A stretch of DNA of 64,000 bases from JBPESP01 sp051710585 (GTDB taxonomy: Bacteria > Pseudomonadota > Gammaproteobacteria > Enterobacterales > Enterobacteriaceae): positions 434,001 to 498,000 of the forward strand of contig JBPESP010000001.1 of assembly GCA_051710585.1 (NCBI GenBank), written 5' to 3'. Shown one piece after another: positions 9,011 through 18,282 of the stretch. A program made the translations under genes and the position numbers. Under the pieces are notes generated by a model. That model was not told where the DNA came from and ran no database searches. It saw only the letters and a program-made list of their open reading frames with translations. Each line of letters starts with the position of its first letter. Position 1 is the first letter of the stretch.

Positions 9011-11680
9011 ATGTCAGAATGTTTGTACAATGACGTGGATCCGATCGAAACACGCGACTGGCTCCAGGCGATCGAATCGGTTATCCGTGAAGAAGGTATT
9101 GAACGCGCGCAATTCCTGATTAATCAAGTGCTGAATAAGGCGCGTAAAAGTGGGATTAACATTGCGCAAATTGATAGCAGACGTAACTACATTAACACAA
9201 TTCCAGTTGAAGAGGAGCCTGAGTATCCAGGTAACTTAGAACTAGAGTGCCGCATCCGTTCTGCCATTCGTTGGAATGCTCTGATGACCGTACTGCACGC
9301 ATCGAAGAAAGATTTGGAATTGGGTGGCCACATAGCGTCATTTCAGTCGTCCGCCACAATTTATGATGTATGTTTTAACCATTTTTTCCGCGCACCAAAC
9401 AAAAAAGACAGCGGCGATCTGGTATACTTCCAGGGGCATATTTCTCCTGGCGTGTATGCTCGCGCCTTTCTTGAAGGTCGTCTAAGCGAAGATCAGATGA
9501 ATAACTTCCGCCAAGAAGTACACGGTAAAGGGTTATCATCTTATCCACATCCGAAGTTAATGCCGGAGTTCTGGCAGTTCCCAACGGTGTCGATGGGCCT
9601 TGGTCCAATAAGTGCCATTTATCAGGCAAAATTCCTTAAATATTTAGATCACCGTGCGCTAAAAGATACCAGTAATCAGACCGTGTATGCCTTCTTAGGC
9701 GACGGTGAAATGGACGAGCCGGAATCGAAGGGCGCTATTACCATAGCGACCCGTGAGAAGTTGGGCAACCTAATATTCATCATTAATTGTAACCTGCAGC
9801 GTTTAGACGGTCCTGTTACCGGTAACGGCAAGATCATCAATGAGTTGGAAGGTGTGTTTAGCGGCGCTGGCTGGGAAGTGATCAAAGTGATTTGGGGTGG
9901 TCGCTGGGATGGGCTTTTACGTAAAGATACTTCCGGTAAGCTGATTCAGCTAATGAACGAAACCGTCGATGGCGACTATCAGACCTTTAAATCAAAAAAT
10001 GGCGCCTATGTACGCAAGTACTTCTTTGGTAAATACTCGGAAACTGCAGCGTTAGTAAAAGATATGAGTGACGATGAGATTTGGGCACTCAACCGTGGTG
10101 GCCACGATCCAAAGAAAATTTATGCTGCTATCCAAAAGGCCAAGAAAATCACCAACAAGCCCGTTGTAATCCTAGCACACACCATTAAAGGCTATGGTAT
10201 GGGTGTAACTGCGGAAGGCATGAATATTGCTCATCAGGTAAAAAAAATGAACAGAGAAGGAGTGTGTTACTTTCGTGATCGTTTTAATCTAACAAAGACT
10301 ATTTCTGATGAAAAGATTGAATCGTTACCATATATTTTTTTTAAAAAAGGGTCTGAAGAGAACAAATATTTACATGAGCGCCGTAAAGTACTACACGGCT
10401 ATCTACCAAGGCGTTTGAAGGATTTTACAAAGCCGCTAGAACTACCGAAACTTGAGGACTTTACGCCGCTATTGGAAGAGCAGAAAAAAGAGATCTCTAC
10501 TACCACTGCTTTTGTCCGTATCTTGAACCTAATGCTGAAGAATAAGTCGATTAAAGATCGACTCCTCCCGATTATTGCTGATGAAGCTCGTACCTTCGGG
10601 ATGGAAGGTTTGTTTAGGAAGATAGGCATCTACAGCCCTAATGGCCAGCAATACACACCGCAGGACCGCGAACAACTTGCCTATTATCGCGAAGATGAAA
10701 AAGGGCAGATTCTGCAAGAAGGGATTTGTGAGCTGGGTGCAGCCTCCTCTTGGTTGGCGGCTTCGACTTCCTACAGCACCAACGATTTTCCGATGATTCC
10801 GTTTTATATCTGTTACTCGATGTTTAGTTTCCAGCGTGTCGGCGATTTGTTCTGGGCGGCTGGTGATCAGCAGGCACGTGGCTTCCTTATTGGCGGTACT
10901 TCGGGGCGAACGACGCTGAATGGTGAAGGCTTGCAGCATGCAGACGGGCACAGCCATATCCAGTCGTTAACTATACCGAGCTGCATCTCTTACGATCCCG
11001 CCTACGCTTATGAAGTTGCGGTCATCATGCATGACGGTTTGAGTAGAATGTACGGCGATAAGCCGGAAAACGTCTATTACTATCTAACTACGCTGAATGA
11101 AAATTATGCTATGCCGGCCATGCCGAAAGGCGCAGCAGAGGGTATTCGAAAAGGAATATACAAGCTGGAAACGCTGGATGGTAGTAAAGGCAAAGTGCAG
11201 CTGATGGGCTCCGGCGCTATTCTGCGCCACGTGCGTGTAGCTGCGCAGATTCTATCGAAAGATTATGGTATTGGCTCCGATGTGTATAGTGTTACTTCGT
11301 TTACTGAATTGGCACGTAACGGCCAAGATTGCGAACGATGGAACATGCTGCATCCGACAGAAACCCCGTGCATACCTTATGTGGCCACTGTGCTGAATGA
11401 TACGCCAGTGGTAGCGTCTACCGACTATATGAAACTGTTCGCTGAGCAGATCCGTAACTTTATTCCTGCCAGTAAATTTCGCGTTCTGGGTACTGACGGG
11501 TTTGGTCGTTCAGACAGCCGTGCGAATCTGCGTTATCACTTTGAAGTGGATGTTAGCTATATAGTGGTTGCGGCGTTGGGTGAATTGGCCAAATGCGGCA
11601 ATATCAGCGCTGATGTGGTGGCACAGGCTATCAGCAAATTCGGTGTCGATGCTGACAAAGTCAATCCGCGTCTGGCGTAA
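9011..11680 (+). CDS. aceE: Pyruvate dehydrogenase E1 component
   Basis: This is the thiamine-diphosphate-dependent homodimeric E1 of the cytosolic pyruvate dehydrogenase complex. It decarboxylates pyruvate and reductively acetylates the lipoyl group of AceF. The 889 residues match the usual enterobacterial length (887 in E. coli). The ThDP/Mg motif GDGEMDEPESKG starts at residue 230 and ends at the N-C-N around 259-261. The second catalytic half carries LQEGICELG (the activating Glu), YDPAYAYEVAVIMHDG, and the tail DADKVNPRLA, which is virtually unchanged. The start ATG has an AAGGA site about 10 nt upstream. It is the first intact gene after the pdhR pseudogene and is separated from aceF by 15 bp. 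A lysine-rich patch around residues 430-445 is more A-rich than the rest, a mild sign of AT drift. It appears functional. Confidence 0.98.
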   Translation: MSECLYNDVDPIETRDWLQAIESVIREEGIERAQFLINQVLNKARKSGINIAQIDSRRNYINTIPVEEEPEYPGNLELECRIRSAIRWNALMTVLHASKKDLELGGHIASFQSSATIYDVCFNHFFRAPNKKDSGDLVYFQGHISPGVYARAFLEGRLSEDQMNNFRQEVHGKGLSSYPHPKLMPEFWQFPTVSMGLGPISAIYQAKFLKYLDHRALKDTSNQTVYAFLGDGEMDEPESKGAITIATREKLGNLIFIINCNLQRLDGPVTGNGKIINELEGVFSGAGWEVIKVIWGGRWDGLLRKDTSGKLIQLMNETVDGDYQTFKSKNGAYVRKYFFGKYSETAALVKDMSDDEIWALNRGGHDPKKIYAAIQKAKKITNKPVVILAHTIKGYGMGVTAEGMNIAHQVKKMNREGVCYFRDRFNLTKTISDEKIESLPYIFFKKGSEENKYLHERRKVLHGYLPRRLKDFTKPLELPKLEDFTPLLEEQKKEISTTTAFVRILNLMLKNKSIKDRLLPIIADEARTFGMEGLFRKIGIYSPNGQQYTPQDREQLAYYREDEKGQILQEGICELGAASSWLAASTSYSTNDFPMIPFYICYSMFSFQRVGDLFWAAGDQQARGFLIGGTSGRTTLNGEGLQHADGHSHIQSLTIPSCISYDPAYAYEVAVIMHDGLSRMYGDKPENVYYYLTTLNENYAMPAMPKGAAEGIRKGIYKLETLDGSKGKVQLMGSGAILRHVRVAAQILSKDYGIGSDVYSVTSFTELARNGQDCERWNMLHPTETPCIPYVATVLNDTPVVASTDYMKLFAEQIRNFIPASKFRVLGTDGFGRSDSRANLRYHFEVDVSYIVVAALGELAKCGNISADVVAQAISKFGVDADKVNPRLA

Positions 11681-11695
11681 GAGGTAAAGTAAAAC

Positions 11696-12943
11696 ATGAT
11701 TATTGAAATTAATGTACCAGATATCGGTGCAGATGAAGTGGAAGTCACTGAGATTATGGTCAAGGTAGGCGATCAAGTAAGTGCTGCGCAATCGCTGATT
11801 ACCGTGGAAGGCGACAAGGCATCGATGGAGGTACCGGCACCATTTGAGGGTATTGTCAAAGAGATCAAAATTAACGTCGGTGATAAAGTCAGGACTGGTT
11901 TTCAAATTATGGTTTTCGAGGTGGAAGGCGCTGCTACCCTTGCGCCATCATCAAATACTAATAAAAATGCAGTTACCGCTCCTTTATCATCCGAAGGTAA
12001 AAGTGAACTTACCGAGAATGACGCCTATGTGCACGCTACTCCGGTAATTCGCCGTCTGGCACACGAGTTTGGCGTCAATCTAACAAAGGTAAAAGGTACT
12101 GGGCGTAAAGGTTGTATTTTGCGTGAAGATGTACAGGCTTACGTTAAGGAGGCGATTAAACAAGCTTCGGTATCACCTGCCATTACTGGCGGCAGTTCAT
12201 TGCCGAGGCTTCTGCCATGGCCGAATCTGAACTTCAGTAAGTTTGGTGATACCGAAGAGGTGGAGTTGAGTCGGATTCAAAAAATTTCTGGTGCTAATCT
12301 GCACCGGAATTGGGTCATGATTCCCCATGTGACCCAGTTCGATGAAGCTGATATCACCGAAGTGGAAGCCTTCCGTAAACAGCAGAACGACGAAGTAGGT
12401 AAAAAACTGGATGTAAAAATCACTCCACTGGTGTTTATTATGAAAGCAGTCTCCAAGGCTTTGGAGGAGCTACCGTTTTTTAACAGCTCGCTATCAGCGG
12501 ACGCTAAGAAACTGACGCTGAAGAAATACATTAATATTGGCGTAGCGGTTGATACCTCAAACGGCTTGGTTGTGCCAGTATTCCGTGATGTAAATAAGAA
12601 AGGTATCGTTGAGCTGTCGCGCGAGCTGGCAGAGATCTCTAAAAAGGCTCGCAGCGGTAAACTGACTTTTTCGGATATGCAGGGCGGCTGTTTCAGCATC
12701 TCTAGCCTGGGTAGTATTGGAAGCACAGCATTTACGCCTATCGTTAATGTGCCAGAAGTGGCAATTCTCGGCGTATCAAAATCATCAATGAAGCCGGTAT
12801 GGAATGGTAAAGAATTTATACCGCGGCTAATTTTGCCATTATCGTTGTCCTATGACCATCGGGTCATTGATGGCGCTGATGGCGCGCGATTTATCAGCTT
12901 TATCAATAAGATAATGTCTGATATTCGCCGTTTGGTAATGTAA
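11696..12943 (+). CDS. aceF: Dihydrolipoyl acetyltransferase E2 with a single lipoyl domain
   Basis: This is the E2 core of pyruvate dehydrogenase; it accepts the acetyl group on its swinging lipoyl arm and passes it to CoA. In order it has one lipoyl domain (residues about 1-78, VEGDKASMEV with lipoyl Lys41), a short polar linker (about 79-112), the E1/E3-binding domain (about 115-150, HATPVIRRLAHEFGVN) and the acyltransferase domain ending DHRVIDGADGARF, with catalytic His388 and Asp392. At 415 aa it is far shorter than the three-lipoyl E. coli enzyme (630 aa). The single domain begins like E. coli domain 1 (GADEV) and ends like domain 3 (MVFEVEGAA), which suggests collapse by recombination between repeats. 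The linker lacks the usual long Ala/Pro stretch. The frame is intact, so it is probably functional. A GAGGT ribosome site precedes the start. Confidence 0.97.
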   Translation: MIIEINVPDIGADEVEVTEIMVKVGDQVSAAQSLITVEGDKASMEVPAPFEGIVKEIKINVGDKVRTGFQIMVFEVEGAATLAPSSNTNKNAVTAPLSSEGKSELTENDAYVHATPVIRRLAHEFGVNLTKVKGTGRKGCILREDVQAYVKEAIKQASVSPAITGGSSLPRLLPWPNLNFSKFGDTEEVELSRIQKISGANLHRNWVMIPHVTQFDEADITEVEAFRKQQNDEVGKKLDVKITPLVFIMKAVSKALEELPFFNSSLSADAKKLTLKKYINIGVAVDTSNGLVVPVFRDVNKKGIVELSRELAEISKKARSGKLTFSDMQGGCFSISSLGSIGSTAFTPIVNVPEVAILGVSKSSMKPVWNGKEFIPRLILPLSLSYDHRVIDGADGARFISFINKIMSDIRRLVM

Positions 12944-13184
12944 CGTTCAGTTCAGTCCAGCTAACAGGCCGCAACTTATCTGTTTTCTTTACCAGCACCG
13001 TCAGTAAAGAACTATCCTTTGCGTTACTAACTTAAAAATCGGTATTGTAACATGCCTTTCAGCATATTTTATTTCTGTAAACCATGCACGAAGAAAGTGT
13101 TTCGGTAGATATGGCGTATTATGCAAATACATGCGATATAAAATATTTTTTTTACTTGCTGGATAATCAACTAAGAGGTCAATA

Positions 13185-14612
13185 ATGAGTATTGAAATAA
13201 AAACTCAGGTCGTGGTACTTGGAGCGGGCCCAAGCGGGTATTCCGCAGCATTTCGCTGTGCGGATTTAGGTCTGGAGACAGTTCTGGTAGAACGTTATTC
13301 CACCCTCGGCGGAGTTTGCCTTAATGTGGGCTGTATCCCCTCCAAAGCATTATTGCACGTCGCTAAAGTTATCGAAGAAGCAAAGGCACTGAGTAAAAAT
13401 GGCATCATTTTTGGTGAGCCGCAAATTGATATTAACAAAATATGTACCTGGAAGGAAAAAGTATTAAATCAGCTCACTGGCGGTTTAAGCAGTATGGCTA
13501 AGGCGCGTAAGGTGAAGGTTTTGAACGGTTATGGTAAATTTACCAGTACTAACACTCTAGAGGTAGAAGGCGAAAATAATATTACTATCGTTTTCTTTGA
13601 AAATGCTATTATTTCTGCAGGTTCGCGTCCAATACAGCTGCCATTTATCCCCCACGATGATTCTCGTATATGGGATTCTACTGATGCACTCTCTTTAACG
13701 TCGGTGCCAAAGCGTCTTTTAGTGATGGGTGGCGGAATTATTGGTCTTGAAATGGCCACTATTTACCACGCGTTTGGTTCAGAAATTGATGTGGTGGAGA
13801 TATTTGATCAGGTTATCCTATCTGCCGATAAAGACGTGGTGAAAGTGTTCACTAAGTGCATCAGTTCTAAATTTAACTTAATGCTGAAAACTAAAATTAC
13901 TGCGGTGGAAGCTCGAGAAAACGGCATATATGTCAACATGGAAGGGAAAAAAGCACCGTCTGAAGCCCAGTGCTATGACGCCGTGCTAGTCGCTATCGGC
14001 CGTACGCCAAACGGCAAGCTACTGGATGTCTGTCAGGCAGGGGTTGAGGTGGACGATCGCGGTTTTATCCGTGTCGATAAACAAATGCGTACTAATATAC
14101 CGCATATTTACGCTATTGGCGATATCGTTGGTCAGCCGATGTTAGCGCACAAAGGTACTTACGAGGGCCATGTAGCAGCAGAAGTCATTGCTGGCAAGAA
14201 ACATTATTTCAATCCTAGAGTCATTCCGTCTATTGCCTATACTGAGCCGGAAGTGGCATGGGTCGGCCTAACTGAAAAAGAAGCGAAAGAGAAAGGTATC
14301 AGCTATGAAGTTGCCACTTTCCCATGGGTAGCTTCCGGGCGTGCCGTCGTTTCCAATTGCCAGGACGGTATGACTAAACTAATTTTTGATAAAGAAAGCC
14401 ATCGGCTTATTGGTGGCGCTGTGGTTGGCGCTAACGGCGGCGAGTTGCTAGGTGAAATCGGTTTGGGAATTGAAATGAGCTGCGATGTGGAGGATATCGC
14501 ACTAACTATACATGCGCACCCTACGCTGCATGAATCAGTAGGTCTAGCAGCGAAAGTGTATGAAGGCACCATTACCGATCTGCCAAACTTTAAAGCGAAG
14601 AAAAAGAAATAA
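13185..14612 (+). CDS. lpd: Dihydrolipoyl dehydrogenase E3
   Basis: This FAD- and NAD-dependent E3 reoxidises the dihydrolipoyl arm in pyruvate dehydrogenase, 2-oxoglutarate dehydrogenase and the glycine cleavage system. It has 475 aa (474 in E. coli). The N-terminal FAD fold is VVVLGAGPSGYSAA, and the redox disulfide is CLNVGC with Cys45 and Cys50. The NAD-binding glycine motif is MGGGIIGLEMA (about 180-195), AIGDIVGQPMLAHKG is the second FAD motif, and the C-terminal catalytic pair lies in HAHPTLHES. The start is preceded by AAGAGGT. It lies 241 bp after aceF; in E. coli lpd also has its own promoter. That spacer contains AT-rich sequence but no convincing promoter that I could pin down. 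An intrinsic terminator follows. Confidence 0.98.
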   Translation: MSIEIKTQVVVLGAGPSGYSAAFRCADLGLETVLVERYSTLGGVCLNVGCIPSKALLHVAKVIEEAKALSKNGIIFGEPQIDINKICTWKEKVLNQLTGGLSSMAKARKVKVLNGYGKFTSTNTLEVEGENNITIVFFENAIISAGSRPIQLPFIPHDDSRIWDSTDALSLTSVPKRLLVMGGGIIGLEMATIYHAFGSEIDVVEIFDQVILSADKDVVKVFTKCISSKFNLMLKTKITAVEARENGIYVNMEGKKAPSEAQCYDAVLVAIGRTPNGKLLDVCQAGVEVDDRGFIRVDKQMRTNIPHIYAIGDIVGQPMLAHKGTYEGHVAAEVIAGKKHYFNPRVIPSIAYTEPEVAWVGLTEKEAKEKGISYEVATFPWVASGRAVVSNCQDGMTKLIFDKESHRLIGGAVVGANGGELLGEIGLGIEMSCDVEDIALTIHAHPTLHESVGLAAKVYEGTITDLPNFKAKKKK

Positions 14613-14635
14613 ATTTTCTGTATAGTTATCTGCAA

Positions 14636-14661
14636 TAAAAGACGCCTGCGGGCGTTTTTAT
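14636..14661 (+). terminator. Intrinsic terminator of the pdh operon
   Basis: ACGCC (14642-14646) and GGCGT (14651-14655) form a GC-rich stem with loop TGCG. It is preceded by AAAAG and followed by TTTTATT, 24 bp after the lpd stop. Confidence 0.85.
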
Positions 14662-16039
14662 TGGGGTACGTCAACTTAAGTAATTTACAAGTACTTGCCC
14701 CCACTTTAAAAAAGATTAAAAGTTTCTCACTTCTAGGCAATAAACTGCACCGTTAATATAGTTTATCAACTGTAACAGATAGGGCTGACTAGGTATTTTT
14801 TAGTAGCGAATCCTTTCAGGTGATATAGTCATGCGAGACAGAGTTTCTTTAAATTTTAAAAAGTTTTTTGAAATACCGTTTTCAATCGACTACCGCAAAA
14901 TTCATCGTAAGGGGCTGTGACGATTGATAATCGTCAACATTTTGTAGCTTTCTATTCCAGAAAATAAATACGATCTTTGGTATCGGTAATGCGCAGCAGG
15001 TTCTTGCGGTTGCAGGTGGGGAATTTTAGCAAGTACATTATGGAGTTTTTCGTCGCATCGCTTACGCAGAGTATATATTTTAGATTTGCGATTAGATACA
15101 TTACTTCGGCTACCTGTTCATAGATTTCCATCCCCTGCAGCCTCATCTAGGAGACTAAAAGATTTTCATCATCCAAACTTCAAAAAAAACTGAAGTTCCA
15201 GATAATAATACAGCGTCGGTGATTAATAGATCAAATGATCACCGATTTATAATGGATAAAACTATGATCTCTTTTCTTGCTCTTTATAGAAGAGCGATAG
15301 CAAACACGCCTTGATAATCGCTGTTGGTATAAGACGGGTAACTGAATGTGTAAGCACCATCCTTCTCAGAGAGAAGGTCCGCGGTTTACTGCTGTTTGGT
15401 TAGCTTGAAGCAGTACAGACGGTAATAGCAGAGTAGTTTCTCCCCTGGCGCAGAAATTTATCAAACAATCAATCGACTAGCTCCACATGGAGCATCTTAT
15501 AGTATTCAGAAGCCTGAATAATACGTACGATGCATTTGCTGTTGAGCGTAAACTGTTATTTAAAAAGAGTATCGAAAAGGGATATAAAAAAATAATTTTA
15601 TCTCATGGTACCTCTCTTGTAAAGAGTAATCATGTAACGCTAACTACCTATGATTAGCAAAATGCTAATTTTTAGATTTGTTGCAAAATGGGTAAATTTG
15701 CATCACATTCTAGCTTCGAATGAGTCTGGTTTAAGCAAAGTACAAAGTTTTATGGCCACGTATTATGCAAACTTTGTGGTTCAGCAGCACTGGAAGCTTA
15801 CTGAGAATTTCAGCGAAATTATTAGGGTAAATATTATGACCCGCCCCCTACTGCTGGGTTGTTAACTTAACGGTAAGGTTAATTGTATAATCAATCGGAT
15901 AGTCATCTAACCAAAGAGTTAAAGTGGCGATGGATTAAAGATTTGGTGCTTAAAAGATATTAGGTTTGTCAGTAGTTAAATTTAGCGCATATGCCGTTAA
16001 ATGGTTGCTGTAGAGATAGTACACGGAAAGTTCTTAAAC
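14662..16039. other. Intergenic decay, no recognisable gene
   Basis: AT-rich DNA with short open frames that have no family features. I saw no trace of yacH, which lies between lpd and acnB in E. coli. Nothing else is supported. Confidence 0.5.
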
Positions 16040-16590
16040 ATGAAAGTGGCTTATCTGATACACGCATGGTTCTTTAGAGTATGGTTTATTCTACTTATAG
16101 ATATATATACTGTATCTGCTATCTTGATGGATAGAGCCATCATATGCAGCATAAAAAAGATGGCATATTCCCTGACGCCATTGAGAAGAGGAGGTGCAGC
16201 GCTTATAACTACAGGCATGATGAGCATCGTGCTCTACCGAAGGTCAAGGGTAAGTTTATGATACTGCCAAGTGTAAAACCATATTAGCTGAGTAGTACAC
16301 GATATTAAATTCCTAGCAGCGGCTGAATTATGCGAGATTTTAAGGTGTATTAAACTGATAAATAACCAGTATTTTGCTAAAGAGCTACTTAAGGTAATCT
16401 ACTAGACGCTACAGACGGTCTACGATATCTATAATAATAAAGTTATTATTTTTAGATAAACGGCGTTTTTATCTCTAATATAGCGCTATGGCATGGTATT
16501 ACGGCCTCGTCGGTATCGATCTCTATACTGGAAAAGTGATGGAAAACTCCTTAGGCATCGTATTAAATAGCTGAAAGTAAAATTCAATAT
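16040..16590 (+). mobile_element. Degenerate IS3-family transposase remnant (copy 2)
   Basis: This is the best preserved partner of copy 1 (6350-6890). A run reading IEKRRCSAYNYRHDEHRALP (from about 16178) continues KVKGKFMIL and matches the linker before the integrase core of IS3-type OrfB. QTVYDIY (about 16416) matches the QVWCGDVTY region, and WYYGLVGIDLYTGK (about 16493-16535) matches WAYLAVVLDLFARK of the DDE domain. Stop codons and indels split the frame, and the catalytic Asp at the core entry is not readable in one frame. Termini were not found, so the boundaries are approximate. Confidence 0.5.
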
Positions 16591-18282
16591 TTGATTTTTT
16601 TTTGAGCTTTACCTATTCAGCATGATCGCTAGTCTTATCCATTCAATAGCAGAAAAACTTAAAATACTCATTAGGCAGCAACCGTCATAACAAGCATAAG
16701 TTAATCATCTTTAATTTTACTTGATTATTTTTTGTAAATCATTCTGAGCTACTTTAAATTAACTGTAAATTAATCTAGAATTTTTTTATTGTTACAAAGG
16801 GGTATGATGATAGGGATATGTTTTTAGCAGAGCTAAAATACTCCAAGCTGAGCTCTATTCCGATTATAAATGAGCGTCATTGAGCCTTGTTCAGTAGGGT
16901 AACGTTCAAGCACACTATTTTCTTCTGCTTTTCTTGTGATTTTTTACCACTACGATGGTAGCGGAAACGGTTTCATTTCGGCTTTAGCGTCTGTTTTAGC
17001 TATGTGATGATAGCTTTGTCTTCGCTTTTACTATTGAGCGTAATATTTGGTTGTATTGATGTGCCCGCTTCTTTAAAAAAATACCTTCGGTAAAGATTAG
17101 GAATCGCGCAACAGCTGGCTTATCGCTCAGCGTGACGGCGGGGTATCAACAGCAGTATTTGCGGCGTTAGTTTATCAGAAAATAGTTCAGCTGAGATTTT
17201 GATCCTGCATATCAGTTCCTCCATGGCGGGTGCTTATAGAAGGGAATACGTTAGCCACAGCAGCTTTGATCTTTTTTGCTTGGCAAGACGCTGAAAGTAG
17301 TATCGAACGACTAAGGTTTCATCTGCTATCGCTATAAAGATCATCAAGATTGATGGGATTATCCTAGTATAGCAAATAGAACAATAACGAAAATAATTCA
17401 TGCGGGGAAAACAAGGGCTAGCAACTACAGTCGGCATCGTCAGAGATGCTTTATATCTTAGAATTTTGGTTAAACGGGCAGGTTCTGTGTGCTGATTACC
17501 TAATATCAAATTAATTATTCTTAAGGTAAAAATCCAAACTTCACAGCCGTGATTAATAGTATAATCACTTAGCGATAGATTTCCAGTAACTAATCTTTTG
17601 AAAGGGCACTGGAGATACCCTGAGTGTTAGCGCCACCGAAGGATAGATTGAAACCAAACCTAGCTTATGTTAAGGATCGGTAAGCGGTTTGCTAAAGAGA
17701 GAAGTTATGTTTTACCAGGCATAGAAGAAAACATTAGCTTAATTAAGCCTCCTGAAGGCTAATATTAAGGTATCAGTTTTCAAGGCAACCATAAGTTTGA
17801 TACCTAATGGTTTTTGGTGACTATCCAGCAATACTTTTTCTAACATCCAATTTTATGTTAACAGAAATATTCACATAAAGCGTAAAGTTGGAGGAGTGTT
17901 CATTTAATCTCCTTAATACCTTACTATTTAGAATTAGAAGTAATAATTGCGCACGCTACAGAAGAATATTAGTAATAAAGCCATAACATAAACAGTATTT
18001 ACTATTAAACGAAAATACAGTGGTATAAAGAGCCAAAGTACGGGCGGGTGTGGCTCGCTTTATGTAGCTATTGCCTTGTTATGATATTCTAAAGATTATT
18101 ATTTAAGCAAAATACTATGTTGCTTTTATGTAAATAAATTAACAAGGCAGTTAAATACTGTTAAGCTAACAATTAGCAACCAGGTAAATATAAACCTTTT
18201 CTAATAAAAGAATCGTCGGTTAAGGATTATAGAAAGTCAGACAGACACTATCTACCTATGACAATTAAAATAGAGAAAGCGT
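16591..18282. other. Intergenic decay upstream of acnB
   Basis: No gene is recognised. A slightly GC-richer piece around 17085-17260 may be a pseudogene scrap but matches nothing I know. The immediate upstream region of acnB is AT-rich and has several possible promoter-like boxes, none convincing. Confidence 0.45.

Noticed and set aside
10529..10957. Long minus-strand open frame (142 codons)
   Set aside because: It lies wholly antisense to the intact aceE gene and has no family features; it is a shadow of codon structure.
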